A stretch of DNA of 64,000 nt. Source: an uncultured Olsenella sp. Its GTDB lineage: Bacteria; Actinomycetota; Coriobacteriia; Coriobacteriales; Atopobiaceae. Both the position numbers and the translations under genes were made by a program. Location: positions 1 to 64,000 of the forward strand of contig CAKUIF010000011.1 of NCBI GenBank assembly GCA_934660915.1, in the 5' to 3' direction. Positions within the stretch are counted from its first letter, which is position 1, and every line of letters begins with the position of its first letter. Below the pieces are notes generated by a model that was given only the letters and a program-made list of their open reading frames with translations, ran no database searches and was not told where the DNA came from. Positions 50,556 to 60,380 of the stretch are shown piece after piece.

Positions 50556-51491
50556 GTGAACGCGCTTCTTGCCGTAAACAAGCCCCTTGGCATGAGCAGC
50601 CACGATGTCGTCAACCGCGTCCGCCGCGCGGTGGGGGAGCGTCGCGTGGGCCATGCCGGCACGCTCGACCCGGCGGCCTCCGGCGTGCTCGTGGTCGGCA
50701 TCGGCCAGGCGACCAAGCTCCTCGGCATGCTCACGCTCGACCGCAAGTCCTACCGCGCCCGCATCGAGTTCGGCTCCCAGACCGACACCGACGACGCGGA
50801 GGGCGAGGTCATAAAGACCGCCGACGTCCCAGCCGAGCTTTGCGACGCGGCCTTCGCCGAGGCCACCCTGGCCGCGCTCGTGGGCGAGCACGACCAGGTC
50901 CCCCCGGCGTACTCCGCCGTGAGCGTGGGCGGCAAGCGCGCCTACGCGATCGCCCGCGCCGGTGCTGAGGTCGAGCTCTCCTCCCGCCGCATCACCATCA
51001 ACGAGGCGAGCCTCGTGAGCGTCGAGGGAGGCGATTGCGCGGCCCCCCTTGTCTGGGAGGCCGACTTCGACGTGAGCAAGGGCACCTATATCCGCAGCAT
51101 CGCGCGCGATCTCGGGCTTTCCCTTCAGACCTGCGCCCATCTGTGCGGTCTCATCCGCACGAGCGCGGGCGCGCTCACCTTGGCGGACTGCGTCGAGCTC
51201 GACGAGCTCGCGGAGCGCGGGGGCGAGCTTGTGGCCGAGCGCATGCTCGACCCGGTGGCTGTCCTCGGCCTGCCCGCGCGCGCCGTGGACATCGCGGAGA
51301 TCGCCGACATATCCTGCGGGCGCAGGATTCCCATGGGCGTCGTGGCGACGGCGGAGGGCTCCCGCGAGCCCAAGCCGTGCGAGAAGGTCGCCCTCGTCTG
51401 GGACGGCGCGCTCGTCGGTATCTGGGAGCGCCGCGGCACCGACCTCGTGTGCTCCGTGAACTTCCCCCAGGCGATCGAGGGGGTTCGCTGA
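50556..51491 (+). CDS. truB: tRNA pseudouridine(55) synthase TruB
   Basis: 311 aa. Catalytic Asp in GHAGTLDPAASGVLVVG; other family blocks are NKPLGMSSHDVVNRVRR, KSYRARIEFG and GTYIRSIARDLG. Makes pseudouridine 55 in the T-loop of tRNAs. I use the GTG at 50556 with AGGCGGGG upstream; the frame extends to a TTG at 50535 that overlaps the nrnA stop. It carries a cttcttgcc motif in its first codons. It overlaps ribF by one base (TGATG). Confidence 0.93.
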   Translation: MNALLAVNKPLGMSSHDVVNRVRRAVGERRVGHAGTLDPAASGVLVVGIGQATKLLGMLTLDRKSYRARIEFGSQTDTDDAEGEVIKTADVPAELCDAAFAEATLAALVGEHDQVPPAYSAVSVGGKRAYAIARAGAEVELSSRRITINEASLVSVEGGDCAAPLVWEADFDVSKGTYIRSIARDLGLSLQTCAHLCGLIRTSAGALTLADCVELDELAERGGELVAERMLDPVAVLGLPARAVDIAEIADISCGRRIPMGVVATAEGSREPKPCEKVALVWDGALVGIWERRGTDLVCSVNFPQAIEGVR

Positions 51492-52588
51492 TGCTCACAG
51501 ATGAGCTCTTCTCGCTTTGCCCAGAAGCTCCGCTTGCCCCCTTGCGGGCGGCGGAGCTCGTGCGCTCGTTCCCCGGCCTTGCGCCGGCGCCTTCGCTCGC
51601 GCGAACGTTCGCGTGCGCGGACGGCGCGGCCACGGGCGCCGTGTTCGGCGCCGACGTGTGCGCGGGCGCCCCGTGCGTGTGCGCCATCGGGGCCTTCGAC
51701 GGCTTTCACCTCGGCCACCAGGGGCTTCTTGCCCGCGCCGGCGCCGAGGCGTCGTCTCGCGGCGCATCCTGCGTCGCCGTCACGTTCTCTCCCGACCCGG
51801 CGGCCGTCGTCGGCGCAGGCGAGAAGGGCTCCCGGCTGCTCGACGTCGCCGGTCGCGTGAGCCTTCTTTTGGCGGGCGGGGCCGACTCGGTCGTCGTGTT
51901 CGACTTCACGCCCGGCTTCGCGGCGCTCACCTACGAGCAGTTCATCGACGCGCTTTGCGAGCTTTTGCGCCTCGAGCGCGTCGTGGTGGGCTCCAATTTC
52001 CGCCTGGGGTCTCGCGGGGCGGGGAACGTCTGCGCCCTCTCTGGGCTCGGGGCTCGCCGCGGCTTCTCCGTCGTCGGTGTCGACCTGCTCGACGAGGGCG
52101 GCGAGCACGTGAGCGCCACGCGCATCCGCGGCCTTGTGCGCGCAGGGCGCGTGGAGGCTGCGTCTGGCCTCATGGGCCGCCCGCTCGCCATTGTCGGTGG
52201 CGTCGCCCACGGCAGGGGAGAGGGCACCTCGTTCGGCTTCCCGACGGCAAACATCGTCGGCGACGCCGCGTGCTGCGTCCCCGAGCAGGGCGTCTACGCC
52301 GGGCTCGTTACGCCGCTCGCAGGCGCGTCGCGGACATCCTTTCCCGCGGCGATCAACGTCGGCCTGCCGCCGACCTTTTCCGGAGGGCAGGCGCCCGAGG
52401 GCGCCTTCATGGAGGCGAACCTCATCGGCTTCTCCGGCGACCTCTACGGCGCTGACGTCGCCGTCACGTTTTTGCGCTGGCTGCGCGACTCGAGGCCCTT
52501 CTCTTCCGTGGAGGAGCTCGAGCGCACGGTCCTGGGCAACATAGACTGGGTCGCCCGCACCTTCGGCGACCAGGGTATTTCTCTGTAG
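51491..52588 (+). CDS. ribF: Bifunctional riboflavin kinase / FAD synthetase
   Basis: 365 aa. The N-terminal nucleotidyltransferase domain has GAFDGFHLGHQGLLARA (the HxGH motif) and SATRIRGLVRAGRVEAA; the C-terminal riboflavin kinase has GRGEGTSFGFPTANI and a late EANLIGFSGDLYG. Makes FMN and then FAD. The first 55 residues before the domain are longer than usual and Ala-rich. Its ATG overlaps the truB stop, indicating coupled translation. Confidence 0.93.
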   Translation: MLTDELFSLCPEAPLAPLRAAELVRSFPGLAPAPSLARTFACADGAATGAVFGADVCAGAPCVCAIGAFDGFHLGHQGLLARAGAEASSRGASCVAVTFSPDPAAVVGAGEKGSRLLDVAGRVSLLLAGGADSVVVFDFTPGFAALTYEQFIDALCELLRLERVVVGSNFRLGSRGAGNVCALSGLGARRGFSVVGVDLLDEGGEHVSATRIRGLVRAGRVEAASGLMGRPLAIVGGVAHGRGEGTSFGFPTANIVGDAACCVPEQGVYAGLVTPLAGASRTSFPAAINVGLPPTFSGGQAPEGAFMEANLIGFSGDLYGADVAVTFLRWLRDSRPFSSVEELERTVLGNIDWVARTFGDQGISL

Positions 52589-52615
52589 ACAAGGCTAAGG
52601 AGGGGAGGGCACGGC

Positions 52616-54652
52616 ATGATCACCGACGAGGACAAGGAGAAGGTCCGCCAAGCCACCGACTTCGTGCAGCTCGTGGCCGAGACGGTCGAGCTGCGCCAGC
52701 GCGGCCAGGAGTTCTGGGGCTGCTGCCCCTTCCATGGCGAGAAGAGCCCTTCTTTCAAGGTCAACCCGAACACAGGGCTTTGGCACTGCTTCGGCTGCGG
52801 CGAGGGCGGCGACGTCTTCAGCTACGTGCAGAAACGCGAGAACCTCGACTTCCCCGACGCCATCCGCTTCCTCGCCGACCGCGCGGGCATTGAGCTGTCC
52901 GAGGAGCGCGGCGGCCGCCGCGGCCCCAGGCGAAACCGCCTCATCGACTGCCTCGCCGAGGCGCAGTCCTTCTACGCGACCATGCTCATGCGCGGCCGCG
53001 GGGAGGGGCCCGACGCCGCCCGCGCCTACTTCGGGTCGCGCGGCTTCGGCGGGGACGTGTGCCGCCGCTGGGGGCTCGGCTACGCCCCGGGCCGCGGCTC
53101 GCTCGTGTCCGACCTGCGCTCATGCGGCTTCTCGGCATCCGAGATGATCGCCGCCGACCTTGCCCTCGACCGCGCAGGCAGGCCCGTCGACCGTTTCTTT
53201 GACCGGGTGATGTTTCCCATCAACGACGAGCAGGGGCGGACAATCGCCTTCGGCGGCCGCGTCATCGGCCCAAAGAAGGACACCGCCAAGTACGTGAACA
53301 CGCGCGACACCGCCGTGTTCAACAAGGGCAAGCACCTGTTTGCCTACGACCGCGCCAAGGAGACCATGGCCGCCACCGGCGAGGCCATCGTCTGCGAGGG
53401 CTACACCGACGTCATCAGCATGCACGAGAACGGGTTCACGAACGCCGTGGCCGCGCTCGGGACCGCCTTCAGGCTCGACCACATCAAGCTCATGGAGCGC
53501 CAGCGCGTGAACCGCATCATATGCATGTTCGACGGCGACGCCGCGGGCCAGCGCGCGGCCGAGCGCGCGGTGCAGTTCATCGACAAGACGACGGCGGAGC
53601 TGCGCTGCGTGGTCTTGCCCGACAATCAGGACCCGATGGAGTTCCTCTCGTCGCATCCCGCGGGCGAGCTGCGCCCCCTGCTCGACGCGGCCCGCCCCCT
53701 CATGGACTTCGTCTTCGAGAAGCGCCTCTCGGGCGTCGACCTCGGAAACCCCGGCGCTCGCGTCGCGGCCCTGGAGTCCATGGCCAAGGTCCTGGCACCG
53801 CTGAAGAAGTCCGTCGTCATGCCCGAGTACGCGGCGCGTCTTGCCGATGCGCTCAAGATGGAGGTCGGCGACGTCAAGCTCGCCATCCGCGAGGCGCCCG
53901 TGCCGCGCGACGACGAGCCCGCCGGGCGCGGCCGGGCGAAGTCGCCCGCGGCGGGGCCCGGGCAGGCGCGAGCGCAGCGGCCCCAACAGCGCGGGCAGGC
54001 GTGCCAGGCGGCGCAGGGCTTCGCGCCTGCCGCCGAGGACGCCTACGACTACGTGCCGGCGGAAGCCTACGGCGACGTGGCGGGGGGCTACGGCGACGAG
54101 GGCGGATACGGCGGAGCGCCCGATTACGGATACTCCGCGGAAGAGCCGGGCTTCTCGCCCGCGCCGGCGCCCGCGCAGCCGCGCTACCGCCTCTCGGAGG
54201 AGGAGCGGATGCAGCTCTCCTGCGAGCAGGAGCTGCTGTGCGCGATGGCCGCGGAGCCTGACGCCGTCAGGCGCTTTTCCGACCGGCTTGCCGAGGTGTC
54301 GTGGGCCGACTCGCGCCACGAGGCCATGGCGTGGGCGATGCTCTCCACGCCCGCGGGCAGCGCTCCCGCCGACGTCGTCGCGGCCGCGACCGCCGCGTGC
54401 GCCTCGGCCCCCCAGGTGCTCTCCGCCGGCCGGGTGATGGGCGAGGAGGGGATGGCCGACGACCAGAAGCTCGAGCTCATCGTGAACACGCTCGACTGGC
54501 TCTCCTGCCAACGGCAGGTCCGCTCGATCCGGGGCAAGCTCCGCTTTGTCTCGGACACGGCGGGCGACGAAGCGCAAAGCCTCTATTCCGAGGCCGCGCG
54601 TCTGCAAAAAAAGGCGAACGAACTGCGAAGTTGCCTTTCTTCCCAAAATTAA
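52616..54652 (+). CDS. dnaG: DNA primase
   Basis: 678 aa; makes the RNA primers of replication. The N-terminal zinc finger is CCPFHGEKSPSFKV with WHCFGCGEGGD, and the catalytic core has GRVIGPKKDTAKYVNT. The TOPRIM domain shows EGYTDVISMH and FDGDAAGQRA with the acidic metal residues. Residues about 435-525 are an Ala/Pro/Gly/Tyr-rich linker of unusual length. The C-terminal helicase-binding region follows. Start: ATG behind AAGGAGGGGAGG. Confidence 0.95.
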   Translation: MITDEDKEKVRQATDFVQLVAETVELRQRGQEFWGCCPFHGEKSPSFKVNPNTGLWHCFGCGEGGDVFSYVQKRENLDFPDAIRFLADRAGIELSEERGGRRGPRRNRLIDCLAEAQSFYATMLMRGRGEGPDAARAYFGSRGFGGDVCRRWGLGYAPGRGSLVSDLRSCGFSASEMIAADLALDRAGRPVDRFFDRVMFPINDEQGRTIAFGGRVIGPKKDTAKYVNTRDTAVFNKGKHLFAYDRAKETMAATGEAIVCEGYTDVISMHENGFTNAVAALGTAFRLDHIKLMERQRVNRIICMFDGDAAGQRAAERAVQFIDKTTAELRCVVLPDNQDPMEFLSSHPAGELRPLLDAARPLMDFVFEKRLSGVDLGNPGARVAALESMAKVLAPLKKSVVMPEYAARLADALKMEVGDVKLAIREAPVPRDDEPAGRGRAKSPAAGPGQARAQRPQQRGQACQAAQGFAPAAEDAYDYVPAEAYGDVAGGYGDEGGYGGAPDYGYSAEEPGFSPAPAPAQPRYRLSEEERMQLSCEQELLCAMAAEPDAVRRFSDRLAEVSWADSRHEAMAWAMLSTPAGSAPADVVAAATAACASAPQVLSAGRVMGEEGMADDQKLELIVNTLDWLSCQRQVRSIRGKLRFVSDTAGDEAQSLYSEAARLQKKANELRSCLSSQN

Positions 54653-54666
54653 CCTTGATTTTTGGG
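54642..54666 (+). terminator. Short inverted repeat between dnaG and rpoD
   Basis: cccaaaa at 54642-54648 pairs with ttttggg at 54660-54666 and overlaps the dnaG stop region. It is weak for a terminator and could also be an operator for rpoD, whose start lies 36 bases on. Confidence 0.35.
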
Positions 54667-54701
54667 TAATATAAGAAAGTTCATGCGTCGAAGGGATATA
54701 C

Positions 54702-56093
<1,392 letters not shown>

Positions 56094-56154
56094 ACTATAG
56101 CCATCTGACCTGCGGTTTCTTTAAATTTTGGTCCCAAAATGTCCCAAGTGAATA

Positions 56155-57300
56155 CTACTTGCGTTTGAACGGCCTACGCGAAAACGCCTCGCCCACCACC
56201 TCGACGAACATCTGGGTGGTGGGTTTGTCATAGTGCGCCCCGGTCACTCCGGACAGCGCGTGGCCCATCATCTGTTCAACCTTCGTGCGGTCCACCGCCA
56301 TGTCCCAGCGCATGAACGTCTCCCAGGAACGGCGCGCGGCCCTGGGCTGCTTGTCCTCGACTCCCGCCGCCGCCGTGGCCCTCTGCCACTCCCTGCGGTA
56401 CGCGTTCTGGCTCAAGGGCTTGCCGTCTCCCGTGTCGCAAAGCCAGACCTCGCCATCGGCGCGGGCCTTCTCCGCGACCTCCCAGAGCCTGTCTCCCCAC
56501 GGCTCGGGTATCACCAGCGCACGCACGCTCTGGCGGTTCTTGAGCGCACCTTCCTCGGAGATGCGCGCGTCCGAGTGCACCTGCCTGTTCACCTCGGCCA
56601 CGGTCATATGAACGCCGTGGGACTCGGCGCGGGTCACCTCGTCGAGCTTCACGCCCAAAGACTCGCCCGTCCTTGCGCTGCCGAACATGGACAGGATCAT
56701 AGCGCCCTCGCATGGGGAGCCTTCCGCCGCCTGCGCTATCCGGTCAAGCTCTTCCAGGGTGTAAGCGCCGTCGCTCCTGCTCTTGAAGTTCTGCGGCATC
56801 ACGTAGGGCCTTCTGGCCATGTTCTCGCCAACCACGTCGTATATCTGGCAGAAGTCCAGTATCTGCCTGAGCAGGGCTAGCGAGTCCTCGGCGGGCTTCT
56901 TTGTCATGCCGCTTAGCCACTCTTGGATCTCAAGCGGGTCAAGCTCGTTTACCTTCGTCTGCCCCCACCTCGGGCCTACGTACTTGTTCCATTTGCTCAT
57001 GCGGCACTTGTGCGTGTTCTTGGCAAGCCTGCCGTCCTCAAGCTTGGTGTCGGCGTCCGGTAGCCACCACTTGTTGAACGCTTCCCCCACTGTCGGCACG
57101 TGGCGCAGCTTGTGCCTGCGGTTCTCGTCAAGCCCCGCGCGTATCTCGGCCAACGCCCGCTCGGCTTCTCGGCGCGTTCCACGGAAGTTGCGGCTTCGCC
57201 GCTTGTACTCCCCGGCCACGTCCTCCCACCACCTAAGGCGGTATACGTCTTTGTCTATGCGCTGAACGCAGCCGAAGCTAGAGCGCATCTTGCGTGGCAT
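56155..57300 (-). CDS. int: Phage tyrosine integrase
   Basis: 381 aa. The N-terminal arm-binding domain (VYRLRWWEDVAGEYKRRSRNF) precedes a core-binding SAM-like domain (about 70-165) and the catalytic domain. Active residues: Arg in SARTGESLGVKL, Arg in PRAARRSWETF (the usual HxxR His is replaced), His in QMMGHALSG and Tyr in GAHYDKP. Catalyses insertion and excision of the prophage. It faces the attachment site next to rpoD. Start: ATG 57300. Confidence 0.92.
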   Translation of the reverse strand: MPRKMRSSFGCVQRIDKDVYRLRWWEDVAGEYKRRSRNFRGTRREAERALAEIRAGLDENRRHKLRHVPTVGEAFNKWWLPDADTKLEDGRLAKNTHKCRMSKWNKYVGPRWGQTKVNELDPLEIQEWLSGMTKKPAEDSLALLRQILDFCQIYDVVGENMARRPYVMPQNFKSRSDGAYTLEELDRIAQAAEGSPCEGAMILSMFGSARTGESLGVKLDEVTRAESHGVHMTVAEVNRQVHSDARISEEGALKNRQSVRALVIPEPWGDRLWEVAEKARADGEVWLCDTGDGKPLSQNAYRREWQRATAAAGVEDKQPRAARRSWETFMRWDMAVDRTKVEQMMGHALSGVTGAHYDKPTTQMFVEVVGEAFSRRPFKRK

Positions 57301-57360
57301 AATAGCTCCAATCTATGGGAACAGCGGCGCTATGCGCCCAGCATATGGGAAGGCACTGTG

Positions 57361-57654
57361 ATGATCGCGGAACTGCTGCTCGGGTTGCTCATTTATTTAA
57401 TCCCGGCGGCGCTTTTCGGACCCGCGAGCCTTGCTGCCTGGCTGGTCCCCATCGTGTTCTGCGTCGCCGTCGAGTCCGGCGCATCTGAGATATTGGCATT
57501 TATGGTCTCGATGATCACCGTCTCGGTTGCATATATGCTGGCCGTCTATCTTCCGTGGGCGCTAGAAGTAGAGCGCCTTCATCGTGTCGATTGCCACGGC
57601 CACCGCGACCAGGGCGACGAGGACGGCCCTCGTCATCTCCGACGAGTCCCATAG
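57361..57654 (+). CDS. Small membrane protein (97 aa), hypothetical
   Basis: From ATG 57361 the first 68 residues form two or three hydrophobic helices (MIAELLLGLLIYLIPAALF, ASLAAWLVPIVFCVAV, MVSMITVSVAYMLAVYLPW). The hydrophilic tail is antisense to the end of the next gene (overlap 57562-57654), so the reading end is less certain. The ribosome site GGGAAGG is acceptable. It is divergent from int. It may be an exclusion or membrane-associated lysogeny protein; this is only positional inference. Confidence 0.5.
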   Translation: MIAELLLGLLIYLIPAALFGPASLAAWLVPIVFCVAVESGASEILAFMVSMITVSVAYMLAVYLPWALEVERLHRVDCHGHRDQGDEDGPRHLRRVP

Positions 57655-57930
57655 CATGATCGCGCCCGCCGCCGACATCAAGGTACCGCACCAGATCATG
57701 GCGAAGCGGAGTGCCTTTGCCGTAGTGCTCGGCGACCTTGATTTATCGACGGCGTAGGATGCGGCTGCGTCCAGAACAACCGAGGCGTCCTCCTCGCGGC
57801 CGAGCGCAATCAGTTTCTCGGCGAGTTCGAGCCTTGCCTTTGCGCGGGCTTCCCAACGGTATGAGAGCGCAGCCGTTGTTGCTGCGGACGCAATAGGCCC
57901 GGCGAGCGCGATAATCTCGGCGACCGTCAT
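57562..57930 (-). CDS. Small membrane protein (122 aa), hypothetical
   Basis: 122 aa: a helix at 5-25 (IALAGPIASAATTAALSY), a charged helical segment (EARAKARLELAEKLIALGREE) and two C-terminal helices (FAMIWCGTLMSAAGAIML, AVLVALVAVAVAIDTMKAL). A strong ribosome site (AAGGAGG) precedes the ATG. Follows the lipoprotein gene on the same strand, 140 bases on, beyond a hairpin. The function is unknown; the position inside the lysogeny module suggests expression from the prophage. Confidence 0.7.
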   Translation of the reverse strand: MTVAEIIALAGPIASAATTAALSYRWEARAKARLELAEKLIALGREEDASVVLDAAASYAVDKSRSPSTTAKALRFAMIWCGTLMSAAGAIMLWDSSEMTRAVLVALVAVAVAIDTMKALYF

Positions 57931-58016
57931 TTCGTCTCCGCCTCCTTAGGGCGTGTCATGTTGTCTCCTCGTTGGGGCGGCTAGGCGTTGAAAGGAAACT
58001 GCCCAGAAACATAAAC

Positions 58017-58056
58017 GGCCGGGGAATTGCCACATCGTTGAGAGGTGTCCCCGGCT
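58017..58056 (-). terminator. Terminator after the phage lipoprotein gene
   Basis: Arms ggccgggga (58017-58025) and tccccggct (58048-58056) with a T-rich flank on the minus strand (GTTTATGTTTC), 15 bases after the lipoprotein stop. Confidence 0.7.
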
Positions 58057-58070
58057 CTGTTGAGTCTATC

Positions 58071-58790
58071 TTACGACATCGGGACGCTCGGGTTCGAGTA
58101 TCCCTCGAGTGTCGCGTGCTCGACAGCCTTCCTCGGCATGTACGCTGTGAACGACGTCGAGTCACTGGCCGGGACGTCCGTGACGTACGCCTGAGCACCG
58201 TCCACGAGCGCCCCGCTCGCGTCCCTCATGCACACAACGACGCGAATCTCAGTCTTCTTCGTGAAGTCGTTCATCACGTTGCCGCTCACATTGGTCGAGT
58301 AGTCACTGCCGACCTCGTTGAGGTCGGTCACCTCGAACTGCGGGTCGCCCTCCTTCTCGAGGTCCCAGGCGGCAAAGTCATTATCATCGAGCTCGGCGAC
58401 TTCCACCTCGATTCTCGAGGCCTCGAACTCGCTGGTCTGCTGCGTGAACGCAACCTTGTGCTGCGGTAGCAGTAGCTGAGCGTAGTCCTCTCCAGTCCCC
58501 AGAATCGCGCCGCTATCGTCATAGAGCGTGGCCTTCACCTTGACCATAGTGGCGGCGTACGAGCTGTTCGGGTTCTCGACGATCGCCGTCCAGAAGCTGT
58601 ACCCCATGGCTGTCGTGACGCAGCTTTCGGTCACCCTCGGCTGCGCAGGCTTCTCTGACGGCGTTCCTGCAACCGTGGTCGCGTCCGGCGATTTTGTCGT
58701 TTCGGATACGACATTGCCGCTTCCGCATCCGACAAGCGACAGTCCGAACATACCTAGACTGCCAATGAAAGCTCTCCTGCTGACATTCAT
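58071..58790 (-). CDS. Prophage-encoded Tat lipoprotein
   Basis: 239 aa from ATG 58790 (ribosome site AAAGGAG). Signal: twin-arginine motif SRRAFIGSLG, hydrophobic stretch, lipobox LVGC. The mature part begins with a Ser/Thr/Pro linker, then a beta-sandwich-like domain (SFWTAIVENPNSSYAATMVKVKATLYDDSGAIL), which matches the FxLYD pattern, and a second half ending in ASDSTSFTAYMPRK. A surface lipoprotein between integrase and repressor is where Gram-positive phages keep superinfection-exclusion lipoproteins (Ltp of TP-J34). That role is inference. Confidence 0.8.
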   Translation of the reverse strand: MNVSRRAFIGSLGMFGLSLVGCGSGNVVSETTKSPDATTVAGTPSEKPAQPRVTESCVTTAMGYSFWTAIVENPNSSYAATMVKVKATLYDDSGAILGTGEDYAQLLLPQHKVAFTQQTSEFEASRIEVEVAELDDNDFAAWDLEKEGDPQFEVTDLNEVGSDYSTNVSGNVMNDFTKKTEIRVVVCMRDASGALVDGAQAYVTDVPASDSTSFTAYMPRKAVEHATLEGYSNPSVPMS

Positions 58791-58868
58791 TTCTTTCTCC
58801 TTTAGACTTGGCCTGCAGTTCCCATTGCTCACGCAGATCTGCTGCGTGGTCTTTGGCTGTTCTATCGA

Positions 58869-59255
58869 CTATGCCTCCCTGGCTTCAGGTACAGCACGTT
58901 CGGAATACTCCCGCGAAAGCATTGCCTTCTCACGCGCGTCCAGGGCTATTCGCTCGCGGCGCTCGGGCGTGCACGCGTCATAGTCCGCGATAAGCGACTC
59001 GTGCTCTGGGTCTAGCCGCTCGGGCTGCGGGTAGGCGCGGGGGTGGTATATGTACCAACCAAGAAGCGTGTTCGGGTCAACTTTGTACGTCTCGCACATC
59101 TTCAAAATCGTATCGGCGTTTGGGAACGACGTACCTTTTTCGTATGACTGCACAGTCACATGAGACTTTCCGATTAGTTTTGCCAGCTGCTTTTGGGTGT
59201 AGCCGGACGTCTCTCTGAATTCTCTAAACCTATCAGCCAATGACTCGGGGTCCAC
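58869..59255 (-). CDS. CI-like XRE-family repressor
   Basis: 128 aa. Helix-turn-helix: FREFRETSGYTQKQLAKLIGK followed by SHVTVQSYEKGTSFPNADTILKM, residues about 10-60. The C-terminal part is a short charged helix region (ERRERIALDAREKAML) with no peptidase motif, so it is not a LexA-type self-cleaving repressor. Control by the antirepressor at 59628 is more likely. It is divergent from the Cro-like gene across the shared operator region. Confidence 0.88.
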   Translation of the reverse strand: MDPESLADRFREFRETSGYTQKQLAKLIGKSHVTVQSYEKGTSFPNADTILKMCETYKVDPNTLLGWYIYHPRAYPQPERLDPEHESLIADYDACTPERRERIALDAREKAMLSREYSERAVPEAREA

Positions 59256-59287
59256 GCTGACCTCCCATCTTCTTTGACGTTAATGGG

Positions 59288-59391
59288 ATTGTACAAAAAA
59301 ATTTTGGCAGATGCCAAAAAAACTTTGCATTTCTCGTTGACAGGCAAAGAAAACAATGTATCGTGTTTAGCGGTGCAAAGAAAACCTTGCA
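59288..59391. promoter_or_regulatory. Divergent lysogeny promoters with three or four operators
   Basis: Rightward promoter: TTGACA (59337-59342), 16 bases, TATCGT (59359-59364). Leftward promoter on the minus strand: TTGGCA (59312-59317) and TACAAT (59288-59293), 18 bases apart. Operator-like sites with the form tgcaaagaaaaccttgca occur at 59374-59391, 59343-59360 and 59311-59330, with a weaker one at 59291-59308. They overlap both promoters. Confidence 0.75.
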
Positions 59392-59408
59392 TTAGGAGGG
59401 AGGTCTAA

Positions 59409-59615
59409 ATGGAAGTTGGCGATCTGATGGCTTCCAAAATTCGCGGCAAGCGCTCCGAGCTTGGCATTTCACAGGAGGAACTTGCCGCAAAGCTCATGGT
59501 GAACGTCACGACGATTTGCAGCTGGGAGCAGGGGAGAACAACCCCGTCGGCTCCATACATCGTGCAGCTCTCTGAGCTTTTCAACGTCACACCCAATTAT
59601 CTGTTCGGGATTTAG
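59409..59615 (+). CDS. Cro-like XRE-family regulator
   Basis: 68 aa, a single helix-turn-helix domain: RGKRSELGISQEELAAKLMV and TTICSWEQGRTTPSAPYIVQL. The end is PNYLFGI, typical of short Cro/XRE proteins. It reads away from the repressor gene behind the promoter at 59337. Ribosome site: AGGAGGGAGG. Confidence 0.88.
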   Translation: MEVGDLMASKIRGKRSELGISQEELAAKLMVNVTTICSWEQGRTTPSAPYIVQLSELFNVTPNYLFGI

Positions 59616-59627
59616 GAGGTGATTCAG

Positions 59628-60380
59628 GTGAACGACATTCAGGTTTTCGAGAACAGCGAGTTCGGCAAGATTCGCGCCATGCGTGGCAAGGACGGCGAGC
59701 CATGGTTTGTGGTTGCCGATCTCTGTAAGGCACTGGACCTTAGCAATCCGACGATGGTTGCATCCAGGCTTAATGAGGATGACCTAAGCACTACTGAGGT
59801 CATCGACTCGCTTGGTCGTAAGCAGAAGGCCAACACGACCAATGAGGGCGGAATGTATGAGGTCGTGTTTATGTCCCGCAAGCCGGAGGCCAAGGCCTTC
59901 CAGCGCTGGGTCACCCACGAGGTGCTCCCGGCCATTCGACGCGACGGCGGCTACATGGTCGCCCGCGACGAGACGCCGGAAGAGACGATGGCCCGCGCGT
60001 TCGTCATCGCCCAGGCCACCATCGACCGCCAGAAGAGCCGCATCGCCGAGCTTGAGCCTAAGGCCCTGTTCGCGGACGCGGTGGCCGCAAGCGACGGCAC
60101 CTGCCTTGTCGGCGAGCTTGCCAAGATGATGCGCCAGAACGGCCTCACGGTCGGCCAAAACCGACTGTTCGCCATGCTTCGCGAGGACGGCTACCTGGGC
60201 AACGTCGGCGGTAACCGCAACGTCCCGACGCAGAGGGCAATGGACCTCGGCCTTTTCCGCATCAAGGAGACCGCCGTCACGCACTCCGACGGCCACGTGA
60301 CCATCAACCGGACCCCGAAGGTCACGGGCAAGGGCCAGATCTACTTCATCAAGCGCTACTGCCCTAAGCAACTCGCTTAG
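59628..60380 (+). CDS. Phage antirepressor with Bro-N and KilAC domains
   Basis: 250 aa. The Bro-N domain covers about 1-105 (FGKIRAMRGKDGEPWFVVADLCKALDLSNP, then FMSRKPEAKAFQRWVTHEVLPAIRRDG), a coiled linker (FVIAQATIDRQKSRIAELEPKA), then the KilAC/ANT domain (MRQNGLTVGQNRLFAMLREDGYL). Such proteins lift repression during induction. The GTG at 59628 lies seven bases after AGGAGGT; the earlier GTG at 59619 is inside that site. Confidence 0.9.
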   Translation: MNDIQVFENSEFGKIRAMRGKDGEPWFVVADLCKALDLSNPTMVASRLNEDDLSTTEVIDSLGRKQKANTTNEGGMYEVVFMSRKPEAKAFQRWVTHEVLPAIRRDGGYMVARDETPEETMARAFVIAQATIDRQKSRIAELEPKALFADAVAASDGTCLVGELAKMMRQNGLTVGQNRLFAMLREDGYLGNVGGNRNVPTQRAMDLGLFRIKETAVTHSDGHVTINRTPKVTGKGQIYFIKRYCPKQLA

